A stretch of 64,000 bases of DNA from Bacteroidales bacterium. Lineage in GTDB: Bacteria > Bacteroidota > Bacteroidia > Bacteroidales > Paludibacteraceae. The stretch is taken from NCBI GenBank assembly GCA_022784645.1, contig JALFZG010000045.1:1-64000 (forward strand). The letters are read 5' to 3'. The position numbers and the translations under genes are program-made. The stretch's first letter is position 1. Each line of letters starts with the position of its first letter. The notes beneath the pieces were generated by a model, which made no database searches, was not told where the DNA came from, and saw only the letters and a program-made list of their open reading frames with translations. This document shows positions 38,165 through 47,568 of the stretch, piece after piece.

Positions 38165-41100
38165 TTAGAATTGGAACTTAATACCGCCCATGATGGTAGA
38201 GAGCGGGGTATATTGATACGAATCCGACGAACCGGTGTAGCTCGACATCGGGTTGTAGCCCTTACGAGCCGAAGCAACAGCGAGGTTGTCAGCCGACAAA
38301 TAGAGGCTGAGAGACTTCATCTTGATCTTCTCAATAAGCTTCTTGGGGAAGCTGTATCCAAGGCGGATATTATTGAGAGAGAGGAACGTGTTAGAGGTCA
38401 AGAAGCGGGTAGAACCCATATTGGCATAGAGATCAGCACCATTCGACAGACGTGGCACGGTAGCACTGGCCTTCTGCTCAGGCGTCATCAACTCATTCCA
38501 TGCACCACGCATATCCACGTGCCAGTTAGATTTACCAATCTTATCCGAGCTCATGAGCGATGCATAGGTATTGTCGTAACCATAACCGCCAAATCCATAC
38601 GAGCAGGTTACATCGAGCGTTACACCATATACGTTCAGGTTGAAGCCAAAACCACCTGCGAAATCAGGAATAGCCGATTTGCCAATATAGTCAGCACCTG
38701 CGTAAGCCGATTCACGACCACTTACAATCTGTGTTTTGATATCAGCCGTCTCTTTGAAGCGCTCGCGATATTCATATACGTTGCTGATGTAGTTATCACC
38801 CGTGCGACCATTGAGCTGAAGCACGTTAGCCGAACTGGAGGTACCGAAGTTTCCGAGGTTAGCATCATAATATGCTACATACTGAGCCTGACCCGTTTCT
38901 GGATCAACGCCTGCATACTCGGTCATCAGATACTCATATGGGCTATGACCTACTGCAAGGCTACCGCTCATAATCATCTCCGTTTCCGTTTCGATAAAAT
39001 TCGGCAAACTGAGCACTTTGTTAGCATAGTGGCTACCATTGAGGCGGATATCGAGCTGTACGTTGCGTTCGTTGACTGCATGGATATTCAGCTGAATCTC
39101 AACACCTTGGTTCGACATCGATCCACCATTTATATAGTAGTAACTATAGCCGAGCGATGGATTAACGAAGCGTGGCATCAACATATCATCGGTATATTTA
39201 TAGAAATAGTCGAGCTCCATATCCACGTATTTATCAAACGTGAGTTCAAGACCGAGGTCCACTTGCTGCGAGCGCTCCCAAGTCAAGTCAGGATTGCCCT
39301 TACCAGCCCAAATATAACCTACGTTACCATCAACGTTGTCGATTGCATAGCGGTCAGCATAAAGGTACGAAGAAATACCTTGGTTACCAAGTACACCCCA
39401 TGAGAGGCGGAGCTTACCATTCTTGAGCCAATCAACGTTGTTCTTAATGAAACCTTCATCGGTAAACATCCACATGGCACCAACCGAGCCAAAATGACCC
39501 CAACGATGACCCTTGGCAAAACGCGATGAACCGTCTGCACGATAGTTAGCAGAGATACCATACTTCTCGTTGTAGATATACGAAGCAGTAGCCAAATACG
39601 ACTCAATAGCATATGAGTTGGTGTAAGAGGTTACACCCGACATCTGAACGGCATTACCAAGTTCCAATACGGCATCACCTTTGGTGTCAGCAATGTAGTT
39701 CTTAGCGCCATACATCACGCTGCTCTTGGTCAGCAAGGTCTCGTGACCGGCAAGTATGCGGATGGAGTGATCACCGATGAGCTTGTTGTATTCAAGGAGC
39801 TCATTTGCCATGAAGCTCAGATAATTCTGCTGCGTCTTGTTGATACGTCCAATACCAGCAGCATCACCATAGAAGGAGTTGGTAAACTCAGAGTTAAGCA
39901 AGCTTACGTATTGTACACCGGCATTTACGGTGAGCTTCAGGTCCTTATAGAATTTCACCTCAAGCATACCGCTCGACGTCAACTGATGCTGAACGGTATT
40001 ATCGCGGTCGTAACGGAGCGAACCAGCGGGGTTAATACCTGCACCAAACGCACGGCCACCACCCTCATGCATACCATAGTCATACATATACGCACCCGTT
40101 TTGGGATCCATCTTGATTGAACCATCTTCGTTGTATTCATATACTGGGAAGATTGCAGGAATGGAGTTCACGTAATTGAAACCATTGTTCATATTATCCC
40201 CCTGACCTACAGCATTCATAGTAGAATACGAGTACGCCATATTCAGGTTACCCTTAAGCCATTTTTTAGCCTGATGATCCACGTTTGCACGAACGGTGAA
40301 GCGGTCGTAGTCAGACCCAATATAATAACCTTCGTCGCGCAAGTAACCAAACGAAGTAAAGTAGGTTGTCTTCTCCGAACCACCGGAAATACGAGCCGTA
40401 GCATCCACCTTCTGACCCACCTTAAAGATAGCGTGAGACCACGATTCCATATTCTCCATACCGGGCTTAAAGTTAATAGTGTTATCGAACTTACCATCAT
40501 TGCCTATAAGCTCAGCACCGGATGCCTGCCAAAGATTATAGATTTCTGGCAGACCTTTGCTGGAATAAAGCGTATTGTTAACAGCTTTAAGAAGCTGTGC
40601 CTGCATGTTATCAGGATACGAACCCTTCATGCTGTTGTAGATACCCATCCAACCCATTTCAAGGTATTCTCTCGGATCGGTAACGACATCGTAGAGCGGG
40701 AGCAAACGCATGTTTGCACCATACTTCACGTCAATATCAATCTTGCCCTCTTCACCAGAGGTACCTTTCTTCGTAGTAATGAGGATGACGCCATTTGCAC
40801 CACGCGAACCGTAAAGCGAAGTAGCGGTTGCGTCTTTAAGAATGGTCGTTGAAGCGATGTCACCCGGATCAATAGCCGAGATATCACCATCATAGGGGAT
40901 ACCATCCACTACATAAAGCGGACTCGTACTGGAATAAATTGAACCGATACCACGAACACGAATAGAAGCGTTGGTACCCGGCTGACCAGAGGTCGTAACA
41001 ACCTGTACACCTGCTACCTCACCAGCAAGCGCCTTAGAAATTTCCGACGGACTTTTCTTTTCGATGGTTTCCGAATCAACTGCAGTAGCACTACCTACAT

Positions 41101-41437
41101 ACGAGCCTTTGGACACATTACCGTAACCGGTAACCACCACATCTTGAAGCACCTCTGTGTTCTCATGGAGCACCACGCGAACATTCGCCTTAACGGGTAC
41201 TTCCTCAGGCTTCTTACCAATGTAGGTAACGATAATCGTTTTTTGATTATCCGGGACGGAAATCGTAAAGAGGCCATCGTAGTCAGTAATTGTACCCTTG
41301 TCAGTACCGGGAACTTGAACGGTAGCACCAACCACTGGCTCACCGCTCTCATCCACTACAACGCCGTTAACCTGCTTGTCTGCCATAGCAAATAAGGCTA
41401 TGGTACAGAATGCGAGCAATGTAAAAAGCTTTTTCAT
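38165..41437 (-). CDS. SusC/RagA family TonB-linked outer-membrane protein
   Basis: CarboxypepD_reg-like N-terminus VNGVVVDESGEPVVGATV; plug IRVRGIGSIYSSTSPLYVVDGIPYDGDISAIDPGDIASTTILKDATATSLYGSRGANGVILITTKKG. Confidence 0.97.
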   Translation of the reverse strand: MKKLFTLLAFCTIALFAMADKQVNGVVVDESGEPVVGATVQVPGTDKGTITDYDGLFTISVPDNQKTIIVTYIGKKPEEVPVKANVRVVLHENTEVLQDVVVTGYGNVSKGSYVGSATAVDSETIEKKSPSEISKALAGEVAGVQVVTTSGQPGTNASIRVRGIGSIYSSTSPLYVVDGIPYDGDISAIDPGDIASTTILKDATATSLYGSRGANGVILITTKKGTSGEEGKIDIDVKYGANMRLLPLYDVVTDPREYLEMGWMGIYNSMKGSYPDNMQAQLLKAVNNTLYSSKGLPEIYNLWQASGAELIGNDGKFDNTINFKPGMENMESWSHAIFKVGQKVDATARISGGSEKTTYFTSFGYLRDEGYYIGSDYDRFTVRANVDHQAKKWLKGNLNMAYSYSTMNAVGQGDNMNNGFNYVNSIPAIFPVYEYNEDGSIKMDPKTGAYMYDYGMHEGGGRAFGAGINPAGSLRYDRDNTVQHQLTSSGMLEVKFYKDLKLTVNAGVQYVSLLNSEFTNSFYGDAAGIGRINKTQQNYLSFMANELLEYNKLIGDHSIRILAGHETLLTKSSVMYGAKNYIADTKGDAVLELGNAVQMSGVTSYTNSYAIESYLATASYIYNEKYGISANYRADGSSRFAKGHRWGHFGSVGAMWMFTDEGFIKNNVDWLKNGKLRLSWGVLGNQGISSYLYADRYAIDNVDGNVGYIWAGKGNPDLTWERSQQVDLGLELTFDKYVDMELDYFYKYTDDMLMPRFVNPSLGYSYYYINGGSMSNQGVEIQLNIHAVNERNVQLDIRLNGSHYANKVLSLPNFIETETEMIMSGSLAVGHSPYEYLMTEYAGVDPETGQAQYVAYYDANLGNFGTSSSANVLQLNGRTGDNYISNVYEYRERFKETADIKTQIVSGRESAYAGADYIGKSAIPDFAGGFGFNLNVYGVTLDVTCSYGFGGYGYDNTYASLMSSDKIGKSNWHVDMRGAWNELMTPEQKASATVPRLSNGADLYANMGSTRFLTSNTFLSLNNIRLGYSFPKKLIEKIKMKSLSLYLSADNLAVASARKGYNPMSSYTGSSDSYQYTPLSTIMGGIKFQF

Positions 41438-41692
41438 AAATGAATAGTTATTTGTGTTTATTAATTAATACATTTTTGTATATCCCCGAGCAAGGAAACG
41501 GCGCATAAGAGGCCCGGGTTATACGTTGTTTCTTGGCATTAGTTTTATGGCGTCAGTATATCGCGCATCGTACGCGTGTGCGCTTTTTTTTAACGTCACA
41601 CACGGCTGCCTCACCTTGTGTTTTATGGGGTCAGACAGTCGGAGCGCGCACCTCAAATATGCACAAAAAGAGCAACAATGAGGCATTTTCGC

Positions 41693-41703
41693 TGCAAAGT
41701 TAT
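41693..41703 (-). promoter_or_regulatory. -7 box TAACTTTG, proximal promoter of the susCD locus (~250-nt leader)
   Basis: Minus strand ttttttataactttgcagcg. Confidence 0.55.
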
Positions 41704-41831
41704 AAAAAAATTCTTATACGCGCAAGCATTTTGCTATAAAATTACGCAAAAAAGTAACTTTTTGTAAATTTTATTGCATAATTGCATAATTAATCATAAT
41801 ATTTTCTGAATTATTCACCCAGATTGCATAA

Positions 41832-41870
41832 AAGCAGATTATTAGTGTCTACTTTATTTAGGAAAGACAT
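41832..41870. repeat. Dispersed ~39-bp repeat, copy 1
   Basis: aagcagattattagtgtctactttatttaggaaagacat; similar to 42405-42443. Confidence 0.75.
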
Positions 41871-41950
41871 ATTACAGCTAAATTAACGTTAACAAGTTAA
41901 CATTGGATTATCCTATCCTATGGGTGGGAATAGAGTGGAAGCTTTTGAGG

Positions 41951-42008
41951 GAAATTTGCGTTTCCTCGAGGAGGCAGCAATTGTTACCTCCTCGTGGTAG
42001 CAAATTTC
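41951..42008. other. Nested hairpin: 9-bp outer stem and 8-bp inner stem
   Basis: gaaatttgc...cgaggagg-N12-cctcctcg...gcaaatttc. Confidence 0.75.
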
Positions 42009-42102
42009 GGGTTGTGATGGCTCGTTGTCAAAATCTATAGTAAAAGCCAGCAGAAAGTGTTAACTGTTAACGCGTAACTGCGTTTGTTTTTGCATTTTTT
42101 CT

Positions 42103-42163
42103 GGCTTTACTTACGATAGGCTTTGGTCAAAGGTTACGACTCGGGCGAATCGTAAGTTAAGCC
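42103..42163. other. Long inverted repeat (14 of 15 bp complementary arms, 31-nt loop)
   Basis: ggctttacttacgat / atcgtaagttaagcc. Confidence 0.75.
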
Positions 42164-42241
42164 TAAAAAAAGGATAAGTGTATCTTAGCAAATCATCCAA
42201 AGAGCAGAACCCTCAGCGTATCGTACAAGAGTGGCCGATGG

Positions 42242-42271
42242 GCGTAACGTAACGCGATGTTACGCAAAAAA
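42242..42271 (+). repeat. 30-bp perfect inverted repeat, left copy
   Basis: gcgtaacgtaacgcgatgttacgcaaaaaa; exact reverse complement at 42749-42778. Confidence 0.95.
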
Positions 42272-42404
42272 CGCAATACCCTACACATAATAGTCGCTAT
42301 CACGGGCTTGGGGAGCCACTTGTGCGGCACTCATCGAGCTTGTTTCGTACTCCTTAATAATCATTAATCACTCTTGCGTAAGTAAAGTAGCCTCTTTCTT
42401 ATAT

Positions 42405-42443
42405 AAGCAGATTTTTAGAATCTACTTTTTTCAGGATAAGACA
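42405..42443. repeat. Dispersed ~39-bp repeat, copy 2
   Basis: aagcagatttttagaatctacttttttcaggataagaca. Confidence 0.75.
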
Positions 42444-42493
42444 AAAAAAATGGGTACTATTATTGCGATGCTTTGTACTTCCCATAGAGCCCA

Positions 42494-42526
42494 ATGCCTC
42501 CTCAATGCCTCCTCAATGAGTCCTCA
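42494..42526. repeat. 11-bp tandem array (3 units)
   Basis: atgcctcctca/atgcctcctca/atgagtcctca. Confidence 0.95.
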
Positions 42527-42562
42527 TCGCGTTTGTGTGTCCATCGCTGACGAATGTGAGTG

Positions 42563-42570
42563 CAAAGGTA
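42563..42570 (-). promoter_or_regulatory. Orphan -7 box TACCTTTG between the 30-bp inverted repeats
   Basis: Minus strand gcagtacctttgcactc; no CDS immediately downstream. Confidence 0.5.
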
Positions 42571-42680
42571 CTGCTTTTTAACCCTTTCTTAGAGGCCCTG
42601 AAAACGGAAAATTTTGGACGTTACGGGGTAACTGTTAACACCTACAAGGCAAATCGCTTGTATTACACGAGTATTTGTGT

Positions 42681-42724
42681 ACGATGGTAATGCGATGGTA
42701 ATGCGATGGTAATGCGATAGTAGT
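42681..42724. repeat. 11-bp tandem array (4 units)
   Basis: acgatggtaat/gcgatggtaat/gcgatggtaat/gcgatagtagt. Confidence 0.95.
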
Positions 42725-42748
42725 ACGCTAAATGTTTGGACTATTATA

Positions 42749-42778
42749 TTTTTTGCGTAACATCGCGTTACGTTACGC
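42749..42778 (-). repeat. 30-bp perfect inverted repeat, right copy, itself 13-bp inverted arms around a 10-bp spacer
   Basis: ttttttgcgtaac-atcgcgttac-gttacgcaaaaaa (arms extend to 42784). Confidence 0.95.
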
Positions 42779-42896
42779 AAAAAAACGCAATTGTCTTTTC
42801 CTGAAAACATAGACATTAAAATTTTGCTCTAACCCAAAACTACCGATTTGTAGTGAAATTTGCATTTTCTTCCTTAAGGTGGGTAACAAGCAATGA

Positions 42897-44150
42897 TTAG
42901 CAATATTGCAAGCAGTATCGATTGGCAGGAGCAAACACCTCAGCAGCCACTTTTTGGAGGTCAGCAGGATTGAGTTTGGCAATATGCGTCATCGTCTCTT
43001 CCCACTGAGCCGCCTTATTGCAATAGAGCATCATCTTCGCCATCGACAAGGCATTGTTTTCTCTATTTTCGGCTGATATGGCAAGTTGCCCACGCAGTTG
43101 TCTTTTGGCTCTACGCAGAAAGGCCTCCGAAAAAGGCTTCTCCATCAGTTGGTCGAGTTGTCTATTCACGAGCGAAAGGCATCGTTCTCTATCAGCAGGA
43201 TCGCAAGCAAAATAGACCGACCAATAACCTGTATCCGATAAGGGTGTATAAATCGACTCAACCGTATAGACGAGTCCTTTTTGCTCGCGCAACTCCATAT
43301 TCAGGAGCGAATTCATCGCTCCTCCACCTAGTATATTATTAAGGAGATAAAGTCCTAACTGCCGCTCATGCGCAATTGGATAAGCGCGACCACCGAGCAT
43401 CACATGAGCCTGATGCGTATGTTTGCGGAAACAGCGTGGTATCGTTGCATCCGGGAAGGTATCGGGAAACGTTCTGGAGGTAGGTACAGCAGCAGAGTCC
43501 GTTCTGGAGAGCGCTTGTTTTTCTACGTATTTTTCCGTTTCCGCAACAAATTTGTCAAACGATTGAGACGATTCCGCAAATACCACCATTCTATCAGGCC
43601 TATACGTACGGCTCATAAAGCGTTTGGCCCTATCTGCCGAAAAATATCGGAGGGTCTTTTTCGTTCCCAAAATCGGATTTGCAAGCGGGTGGCCATCAAA
43701 TACCATCGCCTCAAAATCATCATAGATAAGCTCGGATGGCGAGTCGTTGTAACTCTCTATCTCGTCGTAGATAACCTGACGTTCCTTATGAATCTCCTCT
43801 TTAGGAAAAACCGGACAGAAAAGCATATCGGCCAGCAGTTCAAGCACCCGAGAAGAATAAGCCACAGGTGCTGCCGCATAATAGGTTGTCTCCTCCTTGG
43901 TGGTATAAGCATTAATCTCGCCACCTATCGTCTCAATCCTATTGATGATTTGGCGTGAACTGCGATGCTCCGTGCCTTTAAACACACAATGCTCCACGAA
44001 ATGGGCCATTCCCAACTCATCTGCGTATTCATCGCGCGTACCCGCACCCACCATGATGCCCCAATAGGCTACAGGCGATACTACCTTACGATATACCAAT
44101 CGGAGACCGGAGGGGAAGGTATGATAATTTGTATTTTCAGCTTGTTTCAT
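42897..44150 (-). CDS. M16 family zinc peptidase (processing-peptidase-like)
   Basis: HxxEH motif MAHFVEHCVFKGTEHRS; ETIGGEINAYTTKEETTYYA. Confidence 0.93.
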   Translation of the reverse strand: MKQAENTNYHTFPSGLRLVYRKVVSPVAYWGIMVGAGTRDEYADELGMAHFVEHCVFKGTEHRSSRQIINRIETIGGEINAYTTKEETTYYAAAPVAYSSRVLELLADMLFCPVFPKEEIHKERQVIYDEIESYNDSPSELIYDDFEAMVFDGHPLANPILGTKKTLRYFSADRAKRFMSRTYRPDRMVVFAESSQSFDKFVAETEKYVEKQALSRTDSAAVPTSRTFPDTFPDATIPRCFRKHTHQAHVMLGGRAYPIAHERQLGLYLLNNILGGGAMNSLLNMELREQKGLVYTVESIYTPLSDTGYWSVYFACDPADRERCLSLVNRQLDQLMEKPFSEAFLRRAKRQLRGQLAISAENRENNALSMAKMMLYCNKAAQWEETMTHIAKLNPADLQKVAAEVFAPANRYCLQYC

Positions 44151-44327
44151 ATTCTTAACGAAGCTTTATTTCGTTACTTTCACCATTTTCTGAAAAAGAA
44201 CACAAGGTAGAGAGTAGAAATAACCTAATATTTTGTAATAAAACTAAAAAAACGTACATTTAGCGGAATAAAATTTGGCTATATCAAAGAAATTTCGTAA
44301 CTTTGCAGCCGTTTTTAGAGAACGACT

Positions 44328-44409
44328 GCGGCATTGGCGTAATTGGTAGCCGCGCCAGACTTAGGATCTGGTGAAGTAATTCGTGTAGGTTCGAGTCCTA
44401 TATGCCGCA
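44328..44409 (+). tRNA. tRNA-Leu, anticodon UAG
   Basis: Acceptor stem GCGGCAT/ATGCCGC, anticodon arm ccaga-cttagga-tctgg, T-arm ggttcgagtcc, class II variable arm; upstream box gtaactttgc. Confidence 0.95.
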
Positions 44410-44429
44410 CAAAACAAAGAATTTCCTTG

Positions 44430-44930
44430 ATGAAAAAGTTCACCTTAATATTTTGCGCGCTCGCATGCGTGTGCATGACGAGTTGCTTGAATTGGACTAG
44501 CCAATACACTCCTCAAGTCAACGTAACTGCTTTCATTACTGCCAGTGGTGACACCCTTTGGGGACATTACAACGAAGATACCAAACATTACACGCTTGAC
44601 ACCATCTGCAAAGGCGATACCGCCTTTTTCTTGGTTTATAATCAGAGTTTTGCCAACAATTTGGTTTCCTCCAGCATCACATGGGACACTACCCGACTGA
44701 AAATGTGGACGCAACTAAGCGACTCATTTAAGGTGGCGCTCAGCCCCAGCTCGAACGTGGAAGCACTCCAATTCTATTACAACGAAGGCTATAATCAAAC
44801 GATTATCCCCGTAAATATGGTGCCGCTCAAAGAAGGTAATACGACCATCCGATTCTACGTTTCGTCAGATTCGGAATACAAAGAATCCGATGGCGTAATC
44901 GAAGTCATCGTTAGCGACCAAACGAAGTAA
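44430..44930 (+). CDS. Small secreted lipoprotein, unknown function (start revised; the ORF-track start lies inside the tRNA)
   Basis: MKKFTLIFCALACVCMTSC lipoprotein signal; 166 aa. Confidence 0.75.
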   Translation: MKKFTLIFCALACVCMTSCLNWTSQYTPQVNVTAFITASGDTLWGHYNEDTKHYTLDTICKGDTAFFLVYNQSFANNLVSSSITWDTTRLKMWTQLSDSFKVALSPSSNVEALQFYYNEGYNQTIIPVNMVPLKEGNTTIRFYVSSDSEYKESDGVIEVIVSDQTK

Positions 44931-44976
44931 ACAGCCTCTTCGTAGTTAATGCTGTCTTCATTTTTGTTAGCAATAA

Positions 44977-45843
44977 TCAGCGATAATACTGCTTACTTTC
45001 TTGCCAAATAGATTCCATCTCATCCAGGGTCATTTCCGAAAGGGAACGACCCTGTTTTTTGGCTTCTTGCTCCAAATAGGTAAAGCGCGAAATAAACTTC
45101 CGATTGGTGCGTTCGAGTGCATTATCCGGATGAATATGATATAGTCGAGCGGCATTTACAAGCGAGAACAGCAAGTCACCAAACTCGCCTTCCATATCGG
45201 CTCGCGCCTGCTTCTTCTCTTCGGGGTCATCGGATTCAAGGGCTTGCGCATTTCGCCGAATCTCAGCCTCAAACTCCGCTAATTCTTCCTTCACCTTATC
45301 CCACACATCGGCAGGTTGACTCCAATCAAAGCCACTGTTTGCCGCCTTCTCCCCTACCCGATATGCTTTTATCAACGAAGGAAGTGATTCCGGTACACCG
45401 GATAGGATGCTGGTATTACCATCCTTCTCCTTCTGCTTCACCTGTTCCCAAAGTTTTTTCACTTCCTCAGGACTCATATTGGCCGCATCAGGGATGGAGA
45501 TATTGCCATACTTGGCTGCCTCAGTAGCGCCATAAACGTGCGGATGGCGAAAAATCAACTTATCGCATAATGCGTTGCAAACGTCCGCAATATCGAAATT
45601 TCCCATTTCGCTGCCCATCTTTGCGTAAAACACAATATGCAGCAATACGTCACCGAGCTCTTTCTTTATCTCGTTCATTTCATGACGCGTAATAGCAGAG
45701 CAGAGTTCGTAGGTTTCCTCTATCGTATTCTCTCTCAGAGAATCAAACGTCTGCTTCCTATCCCAAGGGCATCGCTCTCGGAGATCATCCATCACGGTCA
45801 AAAGGCGGTCAAACGCCTCCAATTGTTGTTGACGAGTAGCCAT
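44977..45843 (-). CDS. mazG: Nucleoside triphosphate pyrophosphohydrolase MazG (start revised to MATRQQQ)
   Basis: LRERCPWDRKQTFDSLRENTIEETYEL...ELGDVLLHIVFYAKMG; GFDWSQPADVWDKVKEELAEFE. Confidence 0.95.
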   Translation of the reverse strand: MATRQQQLEAFDRLLTVMDDLRERCPWDRKQTFDSLRENTIEETYELCSAITRHEMNEIKKELGDVLLHIVFYAKMGSEMGNFDIADVCNALCDKLIFRHPHVYGATEAAKYGNISIPDAANMSPEEVKKLWEQVKQKEKDGNTSILSGVPESLPSLIKAYRVGEKAANSGFDWSQPADVWDKVKEELAEFEAEIRRNAQALESDDPEEKKQARADMEGEFGDLLFSLVNAARLYHIHPDNALERTNRKFISRFTYLEQEAKKQGRSLSEMTLDEMESIWQESKQYYR

Positions 45844-45906
45844 GTTATTGTCTTTCTTATTCTTCTTTCCTAATTTTATATTCCTTATTGGAGCTAATGG
45901 GTGCAA

Positions 45907-46719
45907 TCACATAAATGCGACAGATACTCCCTGCCGATTGCAATCATCCATTGCTGCCAATTCTTCTTCCGTAAGATCCTGCTCCAAGCTGAAAACACCA
46001 TTTTCAGAGAGCATACCATACGTGAACTGACGAAAGAAATCACCTAATATATATACGCATGCGCGAGGACCAATCATCATCGAGAGTTCCAAATGACGGT
46101 GTCCAAACACAAACAGCAGGTTATCATCGCCATGTTCCTCCACATATTGCTTGGCAAACTGCACCAATTCTTCCTTCCCTTCGCCTTTATACTCCTCTGG
46201 CGAACGCAATTCTTTTCGCCTCGATGATGCGGCCCAACTATAACCCATCCAATCGCCCAATGCTGGTGGGAGCAATCGGAAAAGGAATTGTGGAATAGCC
46301 GAATGGAAGAAACGCCTGAGCGCCAAGAACTTTCGGTCGTTCGACCCTAACCCATCGCCATGCGCCAAATAGCATTTCCTACCATTGAGCACCATCACTT
46401 CCGGCTGCTTATGAATAATCATCCCTGTCTCCTGAGCGAGCCAACCAAACGTCCATAAATCATGATTGCCAATAAAGAAATGTACGGGGATTCTTTCGGC
46501 AATTTCTTTGAGCGCCTGAAGCACAGGCTGAAACTGCCTAAAATGCCTTCTGTTAGGCCAGTAATACTCCATCCAGAAATCAAATACATCGCCTAACAGA
46601 TATATAGCGGTAGCATCTCGCTCCATCTTCTTGAGGAGAGAGATGAATCGCTGCTGATGCTGCTCAGAATCAGCCATTACGAGCGACCCAAGATGGATAT
46701 CACTAATGAAATATATCAT
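45907..46719 (-). CDS. lpxH: UDP-2,3-diacylglucosamine diphosphatase (LpxH-type metallophosphoesterase)
   Basis: FISDIHLGS, LLGDVFDFWMEY, FIGNHDLW, HGDGLG and FGHRHLE. Confidence 0.88.
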   Translation of the reverse strand: MIYFISDIHLGSLVMADSEQHQQRFISLLKKMERDATAIYLLGDVFDFWMEYYWPNRRHFRQFQPVLQALKEIAERIPVHFFIGNHDLWTFGWLAQETGMIIHKQPEVMVLNGRKCYLAHGDGLGSNDRKFLALRRFFHSAIPQFLFRLLPPALGDWMGYSWAASSRRKELRSPEEYKGEGKEELVQFAKQYVEEHGDDNLLFVFGHRHLELSMMIGPRACVYILGDFFRQFTYGMLSENGVFSLEQDLTEEELAAMDDCNRQGVSVAFM

Positions 46720-46737
46720 GCCTACAATGCCATCTGC

Positions 46738-47049
46738 TCAGAGCATTCCAAGCTCCAATTTCGCTTCTTCTGACATCATGTCCTTTGACCACTCCGGCTC
46801 AAACACCAAGTTGACTTTCACATCGGAGACGCCCTCAATAGAGCGCATTTTCTGCGTTACGTCTTCAATAATAAAATCGGCAGCCGGACAATTGGGAGCA
46901 GTAAGGGTCATGTCAATCGAAAGCAGACCATCGTCTTGCAGATCTACCTTGTAGATCAGTCCAAGGTCGTAGATATTTACAGGAATCTCAGGATCATACA
47001 CGGTCTTGAGATACTGCACAATCTTCTCTTCTATAGCTAAAAATTCCAT
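46738..47049 (-). CDS. DUF59/MIP18-family iron-sulfur assembly protein (SufT-like)
   Basis: VYDPEIPVNIYDLGLIYKV...LTAPNCPAADFI. Confidence 0.9.
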   Translation of the reverse strand: MEFLAIEEKIVQYLKTVYDPEIPVNIYDLGLIYKVDLQDDGLLSIDMTLTAPNCPAADFIIEDVTQKMRSIEGVSDVKVNLVFEPEWSKDMMSEEAKLELGML

Positions 47050-47381
47050 TATTGCTGGGGCACTACGGCATAAAATTCCAAATCTTGCTCCTCAGAGCTA
47101 TTAATAAGCGAATGCGTATGTCCCTTTGGGCAATACACACATTGGCCCAGATGTACGGGCGAAGAAACGCCATCTTCAATGATGGTACCATGACCTGCAA
47201 CAATAAACAGCACCTCGCAGTCGGTTACATGTTGATGCATGCCGATAGATGCACCCGGCACAAGAATGCCGTGAAGAATACGGTTCACACCATCGAAATA
47301 CATTTGCGCTGAGAGTTCTTTTTCCCCGCCTTTAAATTTAGGGAACGACTCCATCGGTAAGTTTGGGAAATCAAGTATCAT
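47049..47381 (-). CDS. Cupin domain protein
   Basis: GASIGMHQHVTDCEVLFIVAGHGTIIEDG...QCVYCPKGHTHSLINSSEEQDLEFYAVV. Confidence 0.88.
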   Translation of the reverse strand: MILDFPNLPMESFPKFKGGEKELSAQMYFDGVNRILHGILVPGASIGMHQHVTDCEVLFIVAGHGTIIEDGVSSPVHLGQCVYCPKGHTHSLINSSEEQDLEFYAVVPQQ

Positions 47382-47456
47382 ATCTATATGTATGCTGATT
47401 CAGAAAAACGGTGCAAAGATACTACTTTTTTTTGAAATCTGCAAACGGAATTTTTC

Positions 47457-47471
47457 CCCACTTTTCTCCAC
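47457..47471 (-). promoter_or_regulatory. Candidate second MraZ-type box, inverted relative to 47569-47583
   Basis: ccccacttttctcca; minus strand TGGAG-N5-TGGGG. Confidence 0.45.
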
Positions 47472-47568
47472 TTTGTTAATAAAGTTTGTATCTTATTGAT
47501 TCACTGCACTTTACAAGAAAATATTTTTTGTTGAAAATTCGTTAATTTCTGTGTTGAAAAATTTTTTG

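Noticed and set aside
41563-41592. Plus-strand terminator gcgcatcgtacgcgtgtgcgctttttttt
   Set aside because: No plus-strand gene lies upstream to terminate; more likely part of the minus-strand susC leader.
44343-44429. N-terminal 29-aa extension of the small lipoprotein ORF
   Set aside because: It begins within the tRNA-Leu gene; the lipoprotein signal starts at 44430.
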